DNA from: Paraburkholderia sp. CNPSo 3274
GTDB taxonomy: Bacteria; Pseudomonadota; Gammaproteobacteria; Burkholderiales; Burkholderiaceae
Assembly (NCBI RefSeq): GCF_024206475.1
Contig: NZ_JAMBPR010000039.1
Span: forward strand, 21,843-85,842
Length of the DNA: 64,000 nt
Reading direction: 5' to 3'
Below are positions 52,166-60,077 of the stretch, piece after piece. The position numbers were made by a program, and so were the translations under genes. Positions within the stretch are counted from its first letter, which is position 1. Each line of letters starts with the position of its first letter. The notes under the pieces were generated by a model. The model ran no database searches, was not told where the DNA came from, and saw nothing but the letters and a program-made list of their open reading frames with translations.

Positions 52166-52623
52166 ACGCGCCCGCCCGCGTCGTAACGATCGGCGAGACG
52201 TTCCGCTCGACGCTTCAACTCACGCCCGAATCGGTGAAATCGTTCGGATTGCTCGTGAACGATCTGAACCCGCTGCATCACGACGAAGCCTACGCGGCGC
52301 AAAGCCGCTTTGGCGGGCTGATCGCATCGGGCACGCAACCCACCGCGCATTTCATGGCGCTGCTCGCCACGCACTACTCGCAGTACGCGCAACCGCTCGG
52401 ACTCGAATTCGACATGAAGCTCAAGCGCGCCGCACACGCGAACGACACGATCACGTTCGAGTGGCGCGTGGAGCAAGCGTGGTGGAAGCCGAGCCTGAAC
52501 GGCGATCTCGTGAAGCTCGCTGGCGAGGCCGTGGACCAGAACGGCGAAACGCTCGTGGCAGGGCGCGCGACGATCCTCGTCATGCCCAAGCCCGAGCACG
52601 CATCGGCACACGCACAGGCATGA
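52162..52623 (+). CDS. MaoC-family hydratase
   Basis: A 153-residue hot-dog-fold protein. The catalytic pair is in LVNDLNPLHHDEAYAA (Asp and His of the hydratase 2 motif), and GGLIASGTQPTAHFMALL is the next conserved stretch. It is expected to act on enoyl-CoA thioesters. AGGAG lies before the ATG, which overlaps the DUF1289 stop by four bases. Its stop overlaps the next start (ATGA) as well, so translation is coupled on both sides. The position after HMG-CoA lyase suggests CoA-thioester metabolism. Confidence 0.88.
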   Translation: MNAPARVVTIGETFRSTLQLTPESVKSFGLLVNDLNPLHHDEAYAAQSRFGGLIASGTQPTAHFMALLATHYSQYAQPLGLEFDMKLKRAAHANDTITFEWRVEQAWWKPSLNGDLVKLAGEAVDQNGETLVAGRATILVMPKPEHASAHAQA

Positions 52624-53552
52624 GCGCCGCGCCCGCACTCCCCGAATCGATCCGCGTTTTCGAGCGTGGCTGGCTTTCGTCGAACAACGTGCTGCTCGTC
52701 GATGAGGCGCGCGCCGCACTCGTCGATACTGGCTACGCCACGCACGCCGAACAGACGCTCGCGCTCGTGCGTCACGCACTGGGCCCTCGAGCACTTGATC
52801 TCATCGTCAACACGCACCTGCACTCCGACCATTGCGGCGGCAACGCACGGCTGCAGGCGCACTGGCCCTGCGCGACGCTGATCCCCGCAGCGAGCGCGAC
52901 TATCGTGCGCGAGTGGGACGAGGCGCGTTTGAGCTTTCTTGCCACCGGGCAGACCTGCGAGCGATTCGCGTTCACAGGCGCGCTCGCGGCGGGCGAACGG
53001 CTCGCGCTAGGCGGCTTCGAGTGGGAGGTGATCGGCGCGCCGGGGCACGACCCCGACTCCGTGATGCTCTACGCAGCCGGGCCGCGCCTGCTCATCAGCG
53101 CCGATGCGCTTTGGGAGCACGGCTTCGGCGTGATTTTTCCCGAGCTTGAAGGCGAAAGCGGCTTTGCCGAACAGCACGCGGTGCTGGAAGCCATCGCGAA
53201 GCTCGACGTGCGCGTGGTCATTCCGGGCCACGGCAAGCCGTTCACAAACGTCGAGGCGGCGCTGGAACGCGCGTTCTCGCGCCTCGCCTGGCTGCGCGCC
53301 GACCCGGCCCGCAACGCGAAGAACGCGCTCAAGGTGCTGATCGTCTTCAAGCTGCTGGAAGTGCGCGCAATGACCTTCGACTCGCTATTGGCCATGCTGG
53401 AAAGCGCCGCATCCCTGCACGCCGCGGCACAGCAACTCGCCCCGCGCAGCGCGTGGCCGGGACTGTTGCGCGAACTGGCTGGAGAGCTGGCGAAGAGCGG
53501 CGCGCTGGTCGTGAACGGCGAACGCCTCGAAGCCCCGGCGGCTGCCGTCTAG
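52620..53552 (+). CDS. Metallo-beta-lactamase fold hydrolase
   Basis: A 310-residue MBL-fold protein. The metal motif HxHxDH is in NTHLHSDHCGG (about residue 64), with the third His in GAPGHDPDSVM, Asp in LISADALWEHG and a last His in VIPGHGKPFTN. The C-terminal 70 residues (VLIVFKLLEVRAMTFDSLLA) are helical and unlike glyoxalase II. Possible roles are thioesterase, lactonase or nuclease. It starts within the MaoC stop (ATGA). It ends the rightward run; the only hairpin beyond it is oriented for the opposite strand. Confidence 0.9.
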   Translation: MSAAPALPESIRVFERGWLSSNNVLLVDEARAALVDTGYATHAEQTLALVRHALGPRALDLIVNTHLHSDHCGGNARLQAHWPCATLIPAASATIVREWDEARLSFLATGQTCERFAFTGALAAGERLALGGFEWEVIGAPGHDPDSVMLYAAGPRLLISADALWEHGFGVIFPELEGESGFAEQHAVLEAIAKLDVRVVIPGHGKPFTNVEAALERAFSRLAWLRADPARNAKNALKVLIVFKLLEVRAMTFDSLLAMLESAASLHAAAQQLAPRSAWPGLLRELAGELAKSGALVVNGERLEAPAAAV

Positions 53553-53586
53553 CCAGGCTGCATAAAAGAAGCTGGAAAAGCGCGAA

Positions 53587-53618
53587 AAAAAACGCTCGTC
53601 CGTTTCCGGACGAGCGTT
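53587..53618 (-). terminator. Terminator for the leftward DUF445 gene
   Basis: AACGCTCGTCCG and CGGACGAGCGTT with a four-base loop (53591-53618). The A run just left of the stem (53585-53592) becomes a T run on the minus strand, so the hairpin ends leftward transcripts; the DUF445 stop is about 150 bases away. Confidence 0.8.
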
Positions 53619-53765
53619 GGAATTAGCTCTGACGTGATCAAACTGTCGAAGGCATGATACTCGCGCCAGAATTCCCGAAGCATCGGTGATTTCCCTACAG
53701 ATGACCTACGGGCACAGGCATGGCGCATCGTCGCACGAGTCATTGATCTGGAATCCGAATCAATC

Positions 53766-55070
53766 TCACTGCCCGAGCTTGAGCCGCACAAGCTCGAACA
53801 GATGCGAACACAAGTAGAGTCCGAGCCCGATCGCGCCGCCGATCACCGTGCCGTTCACGCGAATTTTCTGCAGATCCTTGCCGATTTTCAACTCGATGAG
53901 CCGCGCGGTTTCGCGCGTATCCCAGTTTTTCACGGTGTCGCGAATGTGATGCGTGAGGAAACGCGCAAAGTCGGGCGCCATGGCGCGCGCGGCGTCTTCG
54001 AGATGGCCGTTGAGCGAAGCGCGCAGTTCGGCGTCCGCGGCGAGCGTCTCGCCTAGCCAGCGGCCCGTTGCGGCGACCTTCGCGTGCAGCGCCGAGTCTT
54101 CGCGCTCCAGATCGTCGCGCAGCCACGCGCGCAGGCTGTCCCACAGCGCGCGCGTGTAGTCGTTGAGCGCGCTGCCCTCGCGCAGGCTCGCCTTCAGCTC
54201 CTCGCCCTTGCGCAGGAACGCCGGATCGCTCTTCAGCTTCACGATCAGCTTTTCCACGACCTCATCGAACTTCTGGCGCAGATGGTGTTCGCGATCCTCG
54301 CTCACCTGCAACAGCAGCCGGTTCACGGCGCTCTCCACCACGCGCGCGCCACTCTCGCCGATCCACTCACTAGGCAAAAATTTCTCGGTCGTCGGATAGT
54401 CGCTCTTGAGCCAGTCGACGATGGCCGATGCGACGAACGCGCGCGTGCCCTCGTCGCGCAACAGTGCGGCGAGCTGCTCAAGCATCTGGTCGAGCAGCTC
54501 CTGGTGGCGGCCGTCCCTGGTGAGCGTATCGAGAATCGCGCCCGCCGACTTCGAGAAATCGACGCGCGCGAGCGCCGCGTGCAGGCTGTCGCGGATGAAG
54601 CTCTGGATGCGCGCGTCATCGGTGAGGCCAAGCACGCCCGACATCATGCGCACCGCGTAGTCGCCCAGGCGCTGCGCATTCTGCGGCGCGGTGAGCCAGC
54701 TGGAAAGCCGCGCAACCGGATCGTGGCGCCGGATCAGCCCGACGAGCGACCCCACGTCGAGAAACTTGTCGCGCACGAAGGCGGCGAGTTCGTCGGCGAT
54801 GCGGTCCCTGTTGCGCGGGATGACGCCCGTGTGCGCCGAAACGAACGGAATCGGTACGCGCCGGAACAGCGCGACAACCGCGAACCAGTCGGCGAGGCCG
54901 CCGACCATCGCCGCTTCGCTCACGGACTTGACGCCGTCCGTCACGACGCCTGGCGGGAAAAAAAGTGCCGTGCCGGCGAAGACCAGTGCCGCAGCCAGCA
55001 GAAACGCCAGCGCCTGGCGCTTGGCGCGCGTGAGTTCGGCTTCGTCCCGTGGGGCGTGCGAAGGCGTCAT
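53766..55070 (-). CDS. DUF445 (YjiN-type) membrane protein
   Basis: A 434-residue inner-membrane protein. Two hydrophobic segments at the N-terminus (AFLLAAALVFAGTALFFPPG, VGGLADWFAVVALFRRVPIP) and one at the C-terminus (VIGGAIGLGLYLCSHLFEL) enclose a large helical cytoplasmic domain. The motif GGLADWFAVVALFR is diagnostic of DUF445/YjiN. Function is unknown; some relatives are linked to polymer or shape functions. ATG 55070 is used; upstream in-frame sequence is unlikely. No ribosome site is clear. It has a good terminator. Confidence 0.9.
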   Translation of the reverse strand: MTPSHAPRDEAELTRAKRQALAFLLAAALVFAGTALFFPPGVVTDGVKSVSEAAMVGGLADWFAVVALFRRVPIPFVSAHTGVIPRNRDRIADELAAFVRDKFLDVGSLVGLIRRHDPVARLSSWLTAPQNAQRLGDYAVRMMSGVLGLTDDARIQSFIRDSLHAALARVDFSKSAGAILDTLTRDGRHQELLDQMLEQLAALLRDEGTRAFVASAIVDWLKSDYPTTEKFLPSEWIGESGARVVESAVNRLLLQVSEDREHHLRQKFDEVVEKLIVKLKSDPAFLRKGEELKASLREGSALNDYTRALWDSLRAWLRDDLEREDSALHAKVAATGRWLGETLAADAELRASLNGHLEDAARAMAPDFARFLTHHIRDTVKNWDTRETARLIELKIGKDLQKIRVNGTVIGGAIGLGLYLCSHLFELVRLKLGQ

Positions 55071-55171
55071 GAGGAGCAGAGAGTCGCGGGTTCGAATCGC
55101 GACATTATGCTGCCCGCGCGCAAACCGCCGCTTGCCGCCGCGCCCCACCAGCGCTGCGCGCTTGCTACGCC

Positions 55172-56080
55172 TCAGGCCGAACGCGTATTCCGCCGCTGCG
55201 GCACGATCCGCCAGCCGAGGTTCACGCCCGCCGCCGCAACCAGGATGAGCGCGGCGCCCACGATCTGGATCCACGCGAGGCGCTGGCCGAACGCGAACCA
55301 GTCCACGAGGATCGCCACCACGGGGTAGATGAACGAGAGCGCGCCCGTCATCGCCGTGGGCAGCTTCTGGATCGCGCCGTAGAGCAGCACGTACATAATG
55401 CCCGTGTGCACGACGCCGAGCGTGACGAGCTGCGCCCAGTGCAGCGGAGTGGCCGGCAGCGTGCCGTAGTGGATGAACGGCGCGAGCGCGAGCGCGCCGA
55501 ACGCGAGCTGCACGAGCGCGATGAGGTGGGGCGGCGTGCCTTTGAGATGCCGCGTGATGATCGACGAGATCGCGTAGAGAAACGCCGCGCCCGCCGCGTA
55601 GGCCACGCCCTGCAGATACTCGCCGGGCACCGCCAGCACGGCGGGCTGCACCTCGACCACGCACACGAGGCCGAGGAAGGCCACCGCCAACCACGCGAGC
55701 GTCGAAGCGCTCACGCGCTCGCGCAAAATGACCACGCCGAGACCGACCAGCATGAACGGCTGCGTGTTGTAGACGGCCGTGGCCATGGAGATCGAAGCGC
55801 GCGAATAGGCGGCGAACAGCAGCACCCAGTTCGCGACGATGGCCGCGCCCCCCAGCACGGCGAGCGCGAGCGTGCGCGGCGGCAGGTGCTTGCGGCGCAG
55901 GAGGCCGAGCGCGGCGCACACGAGCGTGAGCGTCGCGCCACCCAGTACGCAGCGCAAAAAGGCGATGTTGATCGGGGCCTGCCGCGAGGCAACCACGAGC
56001 CAGCCGATGGTGCCGGACATCAGCATCGCGACGATCATCTCGGCGGCGCCGCGGCGAATTTCAGGAGTGGTGGAAGACAT
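55172..56080 (-). CDS. DMT-family (EamA) transporter
   Basis: A 302-residue inner-membrane protein with about ten hydrophobic helices in two EamA repeats (for example WLVVASRQAPINIAFLRCVL and GVAYAAGAAFLYAISSIITR). RhaT/YdcZ-like proteins of this family export amino acids or metabolites. The divergent gene encodes an Lrp-family regulator, with a perfect 7-base inverted repeat between them, so the regulator probably senses an exported amino acid. Final residues NLGWRIVPQRRN are cytoplasmic. Substrate unknown. Confidence 0.92.
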   Translation of the reverse strand: MSSTTPEIRRGAAEMIVAMLMSGTIGWLVVASRQAPINIAFLRCVLGGATLTLVCAALGLLRRKHLPPRTLALAVLGGAAIVANWVLLFAAYSRASISMATAVYNTQPFMLVGLGVVILRERVSASTLAWLAVAFLGLVCVVEVQPAVLAVPGEYLQGVAYAAGAAFLYAISSIITRHLKGTPPHLIALVQLAFGALALAPFIHYGTLPATPLHWAQLVTLGVVHTGIMYVLLYGAIQKLPTAMTGALSFIYPVVAILVDWFAFGQRLAWIQIVGAALILVAAAGVNLGWRIVPQRRNTRSA

Positions 56081-56178
56081 GAGCTTGCATCCTTGGTCTA
56101 GCGGACGAAGGGCGCGCGGCCGTTCGCATCTGCAAGCCAGTTTATCGGCTGCGAGGCGAGGAATACATGGCTAAACTT

Positions 56179-56200
56179 AGGCAAGAGGCAACACTTGCCT
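56179..56200. promoter_or_regulatory. Candidate Lrp operator between DMT and Lrp genes
   Basis: AGGCAAG-AGGCAACA-CTTGCCT is a perfect seven-base inverted repeat with an eight-base spacer in the 159-base divergent region. Lrp/AsnC sites are dyads of about this length. The left flank includes a third AGGCAA copy within the spacer, which could allow side-by-side binding. Confidence 0.55.
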
Positions 56201-56239
56201 TCGATTGAAAGGCCAACCTGGCGGAGCACCCGTGCAATC

Positions 56240-56713
56240 ATGAACCGACGTCCGAACCCAACGCCCGCCGCGGCCCCGCTCGACGACATCGACCGCATGC
56301 TACTGGCGGCGCTAGCCGAGGACGCCCGCGCGAGCGTCGCCGAACTGGCCAAGCACGTGGGGCTTTCGGCGCCGAGCACGTCCGAGCGGCTGCGCCGGCT
56401 CGAAGCGCAAGGCGTGATTGGCGGCTATACGGTGAAAATCGATCCGCGCGCGCTCGGCTACACCTTGCAGGCCATCGTGCGCGTGAAGCCGCTGCCCGGA
56501 CAATTGCATCTGGTGGAGGAGGTGCTGCGGCGCATTCCCGAATTCGTGGAGTGCGACAAGGTCACGGGCGACGACTGCTTCATCGCCCGGCTTTATCTGC
56601 ATTCGATCGAACAACTCGACGAGATTCTCGCGAAAGTCACCGAGCGCGCCGAAACCAGCACGGCCATCGTCAAGTCCACGCCGGTGCCGCGCCGCCTGCC
56701 GCCGCTGCGCTGA
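56240..56713 (+). CDS. Lrp/AsnC-family transcriptional regulator
   Basis: A 157-residue feast/famine regulator. The helix-turn-helix (about residues 18-68: LDDIDRMLLAALAEDARASV, LAKHVGLSAPSTSERLRRLE) is followed by the RAM effector domain (80-150; YTLQAIVRVKPLPGQLHLVE, CDKVTGDDCFIARLYLHSIE). ATG 56240 is chosen because it opens the normal family start; an in-frame ATG lies 45 bases upstream. It is divergent from the DMT exporter, the likely target, with autoregulation. Confidence 0.93.
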   Translation: MNRRPNPTPAAAPLDDIDRMLLAALAEDARASVAELAKHVGLSAPSTSERLRRLEAQGVIGGYTVKIDPRALGYTLQAIVRVKPLPGQLHLVEEVLRRIPEFVECDKVTGDDCFIARLYLHSIEQLDEILAKVTERAETSTAIVKSTPVPRRLPPLR

Positions 56714-56746
56714 AGCTCAGGCGCGGCGGCCGGGCGCGGCAGTCCG

Positions 56747-57640
56747 TCATTGCTCGGTGGTCTCGAAGAACGCCAGCATCTCCTCGACCAATGCCTCGCT
56801 CGCCTCCTCGGGAATGTAATGGCCGCACGGCAGCGCGCGCCCGCTCACGTCGCGCGCCACCTTGCGCCATTCGGCCAGCGGGTCGAAGCAGCGCTCGATC
56901 ACGCCTTGCGCACCCCACAGCACGCGCAGCGGGCACGCTACCTTGTTGCCGCGCTCGAGATCGGCGCGGTCGTGCTCGAGGTCGATGGTTGCCGAGGCGC
57001 GGTAGTCCTCGCACATCGCGTGGACGGCACCCGGCTGGCGCAGCGCCGCGCGGTATGCGCCCAGCGCCTTCGGCGCGAAGGGTGCGAGACCCGCGTGACG
57101 GCTGCCCATGACGCGCTCGATATAGACGTCGGGGTTCGCTTCGATCAGCGTCTCCGGCAGCGGCTCGGGCTGGATCAGGAAGAACCAGTGGAAGTAGAGC
57201 GTGGCGAACTCGCGGTCGGTCTGCTCGTACATGGCGAGCGTGGGCGCGATATCGAGCAGCATGAGCCGCTCGACGGCGTTGGCGTGATCGAGCGCCATGC
57301 GGTGCGCAACGCGCGCGCCGCGGTCGTGCGCGCACACGAGAAAACGCTCGTAACCGAAGTGACGCATGACTTCGACCTGATCGGCCGCCATCGCGCGTTT
57401 CGAATAGGCGGCGTGCGTGTCGTCGCTGGCCGGTTTCGATGAGGCGCCGTAGCCGCGCAGATCCGTCGCGATGACGGTGAAGTGCTGCGCGAGCGAGGAG
57501 GCGCACCGATGCCAGATCATGTGCGTCTGCGGATGGCCGTGCAGCAGCAATAGCGGCGGTCCGTCGCCGCCCTTCACGCCGCAGATGTCTACGCCGCCCG
57601 CAGTGCGAACGGTGAAAGGCTGGAATCCGTCGAAGGGCAT
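56747..57640 (-). CDS. Haloacetate/fluoroacetate-dehalogenase-type hydrolase
   Basis: A 297-residue alpha/beta hydrolase. The nucleophile is Asp106 in CAHDRGARVAHRMALDH, with Arg107 and Arg110 as in fluoroacetate dehalogenases; LHGHPQTHMIWH supplies the oxyanion region and DLRGYGAS follows. YFHWFF resembles the His-Trp halide site. The C-terminal His is in LPCGHYIPEEAS. Epoxide hydrolase of this fold is the alternative, but the Asp-Arg-Gly-Ala-Arg pattern favours the dehalogenase type. ATG 57640 begins MPFDGFQPF; an in-frame ATG 36 bases upstream is possible. It converges on the Lrp gene 33 bases away. Confidence 0.85.
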   Translation of the reverse strand: MPFDGFQPFTVRTAGGVDICGVKGGDGPPLLLLHGHPQTHMIWHRCASSLAQHFTVIATDLRGYGASSKPASDDTHAAYSKRAMAADQVEVMRHFGYERFLVCAHDRGARVAHRMALDHANAVERLMLLDIAPTLAMYEQTDREFATLYFHWFFLIQPEPLPETLIEANPDVYIERVMGSRHAGLAPFAPKALGAYRAALRQPGAVHAMCEDYRASATIDLEHDRADLERGNKVACPLRVLWGAQGVIERCFDPLAEWRKVARDVSGRALPCGHYIPEEASEALVEEMLAFFETTEQ

Positions 57641-57781
57641 GGGGCTCGTCTCTTGTGGTTGTTGGTCTGCGGTCATTGTATGAGGCGAGCGCGACTCGAA
57701 AATGTGCTTTTGGGCCCGTAGCGGTAGAAACCGAGCACTCCCTCGAATACCGCACGCGGGATGCCCGATCGGCGCGAAGCC

Positions 57782-57799
57782 TATAATCGAACGATCGTT
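57782..57799 (+). promoter_or_regulatory. -10 box overlapped by a TetR-type palindrome upstream of nitronate monooxygenase
   Basis: TATAAT (57782-57787) is followed two bases later by AACGATCGTT (57790-57799), a perfect palindrome often seen in operators of TetR-family repressors. Transcription would start in or next to it, so a bound repressor would block it. No TetR gene lies in the window, so the regulator would be encoded elsewhere. The surrounding 257-base gap has no gene. Confidence 0.45.
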
Positions 57800-57933
57800 T
57801 TCGCGATCGGTATCCAGCGCAATTCCCGGCGCGATTGCGTGTTATCTAGCTCAATCGCACCTGCCCGATACCGGCGCCGCGTTCGCGCGCGCCCGCCCCG
57901 CCATCTGTCGAAGCGCCGCAAGGAGACCTCCCC

Positions 57934-58899
57934 ATGGCACTGCCCGCCGTCCTGCAAAACCTCTCGCTGCCCGTCGTGGGCTCGCCGATGTTCATCGTCA
58001 GCTATCCGGAGCTGGTGCTCGCGCAGTGCAAGGCGGGCATCGTTGGCTCGTTTCCGGCGCTCAACGCTCGCCCCGCCGAGGAACTGGGCGTGTGGCTCAC
58101 GCAGATCCGGGAGGAGCTCACCGCGCACAAGAGCGCGAACCCCGAGGCCGTCATCGGGCCGATCGCCGTCAACCAGATCGTGCATCAGTCGAATGCGCGG
58201 CTCGAGCACGATGTGCGCCTGTGCGTCGAGCATCACGTGCCGATCTTTATCACGAGCCTGCGCGCGCCGCCGCGCGAACTGCTCGACGCGGTGCACAGCT
58301 ACGGCGGCATCGTGCTGCACGACATCATCAACCTGCGCCACGCGGCCAAGGCACTCGAAGCGGGCGTGGACGGCCTGATCCTCGTGGCCGCGGGTGCGGG
58401 CGGCCATGCGGGTACGACCTCGCCGTTCGCGCTCGTGGGCGAAGTGCGGCGCATCTTCGACGGCCCGATCGTGCTGTCGGGCGCGATCGCCAACGGCGGC
58501 TCGATCCTCGCCGCCCAAGCCATGGGCGCGGACCTCGCCTACATGGGCACGCGCTTCATCGCGACGAAAGAGGCGCACGCCGTGGACGACTACAAGCACG
58601 CCATTCTCGAAGCGAAGGCCGCGGACATCGTCTACACGAACCTCTTCACGGGCGTGCACGGCAACTACATCCGCGAGAGCATCGTGAACGCCGGGCTCGA
58701 TCCGGAGGCGCTGCCCGAGTCGGACAAGTCGAAGATGGATTTCGGCGCGGGCACCTCGAAGGCGAAGGCCTGGAAAGACGTCTGGGGTGCGGGCCAGGCC
58801 GTGGGCTTGATGGACGACGTGCCCTCCGTGGCGGATCTCGTGGCGCGCCTGAAGCGCGAGTACGACGCGACGAAGGCGCGGCTGGGCGTGGGCCGCTGA
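57934..58899 (+). CDS. Nitronate monooxygenase family flavoenzyme
   Basis: A 321-residue FMN TIM-barrel of the NMO/2-nitropropane dioxygenase family. The flavin phosphate region GAGAGGHAGTTSPFAL with the catalytic His, the start SLPVVGSPMFIVSYPELVLA and GAIANGGSILAAQAMGADLA are family hallmarks. It oxidises nitronates or related compounds, or acts as a 2-enoyl-type FMN protein. AAGGAG lies ten bases before the ATG. It is convergent with the LysR gene (18 bases apart), which may not regulate it. The palindrome near its promoter suggests TetR control. Confidence 0.9.
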   Translation: MALPAVLQNLSLPVVGSPMFIVSYPELVLAQCKAGIVGSFPALNARPAEELGVWLTQIREELTAHKSANPEAVIGPIAVNQIVHQSNARLEHDVRLCVEHHVPIFITSLRAPPRELLDAVHSYGGIVLHDIINLRHAAKALEAGVDGLILVAAGAGGHAGTTSPFALVGEVRRIFDGPIVLSGAIANGGSILAAQAMGADLAYMGTRFIATKEAHAVDDYKHAILEAKAADIVYTNLFTGVHGNYIRESIVNAGLDPEALPESDKSKMDFGAGTSKAKAWKDVWGAGQAVGLMDDVPSVADLVARLKREYDATKARLGVGR

Positions 58900-58917
58900 G
58901 CGCAGGCGGGCCTGATT

Positions 58918-59892
58918 TCAGCCCCGGGCAGACGCAATCCGTGCGGCATCGGCATTGACCGCCGCCGCACGGATCGCCTCCACGCCCGGCCAGAGTTCGC
59001 GCTCCGAAAAGCGCGCGGCCAGGAAATCGACGAACGATCGCACCTTCGCCGAGAGATGGCGGCGGCTCGCGTAGACGGCGTAGATCGGCAGCTCGCGCGG
59101 CGGCAGCGCATCGACTAGCAGCGGCACGAGGCGCCCTTCGGCGATATCGTCGCCCACCACCTCGGTGCCGAGCATCGACATCCCGCCGCCTTGCAGCACC
59201 ACCACGCGCAGCGCTTCCAGGTGATTGACGATGAGGTTGCCGCCTGGCTTCGGCTTCACGCCGCCCGCGCCCTCCGCGAACGGTGCGAGTTCCTGGGCCG
59301 AAGCCCCCGCGTACTGCACGAAGTTGTGTCGTGCGAGATCGGCCACGGTTTTCGGCGCGCCGTGGCGGCGCAAGTACTCGGGCGAGGCGCACAACACGAT
59401 GTGCGCAGTGGCGAGCGGCCGCGCGATCAGCGAAGAAGACTTGAGCCCCGAAGGCGCGGCGCGGATCGCCACGTCGAAGCCCTCGTCGATCAGCTCGACC
59501 ACGCGGTCGGACAGCGTGATGTCGACGGTCACCTGCGGAAACCCGGCGGCATAGTCGGCGACCGCGCCCATCACATGACGCAGCCCGAACGCCGTGAGCG
59601 ACGACACGCGCAGCCGCCCCTGCGGCACCACGCTCGCCGCGCCCACCGCCTGGCCGGCCTCGTCGAGTTCGGTGAGCGCCTGGGCCACGCGCTCGTAATA
59701 CTCGCGCCCCGCCTCGGTGGGCGCGACGCGGCGCGTGGTGCGGTTCAGCAGCCGCGCGCCAAGCTGCTGCTCCAGATGCATCACATGCTTGCTCGCCATC
59801 GCAGCGGACATGTTCATGCGCTCGGCCGCCGCGACGAAGCTGCCCGCCTCCACCACCTGGCGGAACACTTTCATGCTGACGAGGGTATCCAT
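58918..59892 (-). CDS. LysR-family transcriptional regulator
   Basis: A 324-residue LysR protein. The helix-turn-helix is at residues 1-62 (MDTLVSMKVFRQVVEAGSFV, MSAAMASKHVMHLEQQLGAR), belonging to the large DmlR/CrgA-type group. The effector domain follows (GRLRVSSLTAFGLRHVMGAV; VTVDITLSDRVVELIDEGFD). The effector is unknown. Its upstream region (about 120 bases) ends at the porin terminator, and no divergent gene lies next to it, so a target cannot be named. Confidence 0.92.
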   Translation of the reverse strand: MDTLVSMKVFRQVVEAGSFVAAAERMNMSAAMASKHVMHLEQQLGARLLNRTTRRVAPTEAGREYYERVAQALTELDEAGQAVGAASVVPQGRLRVSSLTAFGLRHVMGAVADYAAGFPQVTVDITLSDRVVELIDEGFDVAIRAAPSGLKSSSLIARPLATAHIVLCASPEYLRRHGAPKTVADLARHNFVQYAGASAQELAPFAEGAGGVKPKPGGNLIVNHLEALRVVVLQGGGMSMLGTEVVGDDIAEGRLVPLLVDALPPRELPIYAVYASRRHLSAKVRSFVDFLAARFSERELWPGVEAIRAAAVNADAARIASARG

Positions 59893-60012
59893 CGTGCGGC
59901 CTTCAGTTCGAACATAAAAGAATGGGAATCAATCGGCGATATTTTCCTCGCTTTATCAAACGCGGGTGTTGAAACGCGCAGGCGCGTTTGACATCAAGCG
60001 GCCCGGAAAGCA

Positions 60013-60044
60013 AAAACCCCGCGCTGCACGCAGCGCGGGGTTTT
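60013..60044. terminator. Terminator after the porin gene
   Basis: AAAACCCCGCGCTGC and GCAGCGCGGGGTTTT around a short loop. A and T runs on both sides make it bidirectional. It lies 34 bases after the porin stop, on the leftward side. Confidence 0.92.
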
Positions 60045-60077
60045 CGCGTCGAACGTCGACTTCGAAGGCTGTGCCGC

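Noticed and set aside
55080..55105. GGTTCGAATC with flanking complementary bases, like a tRNA T-arm
   Set aside because: There is no acceptor, D or anticodon arm around it in either direction and no CCA end. It is a chance palindrome near the DUF445 start.
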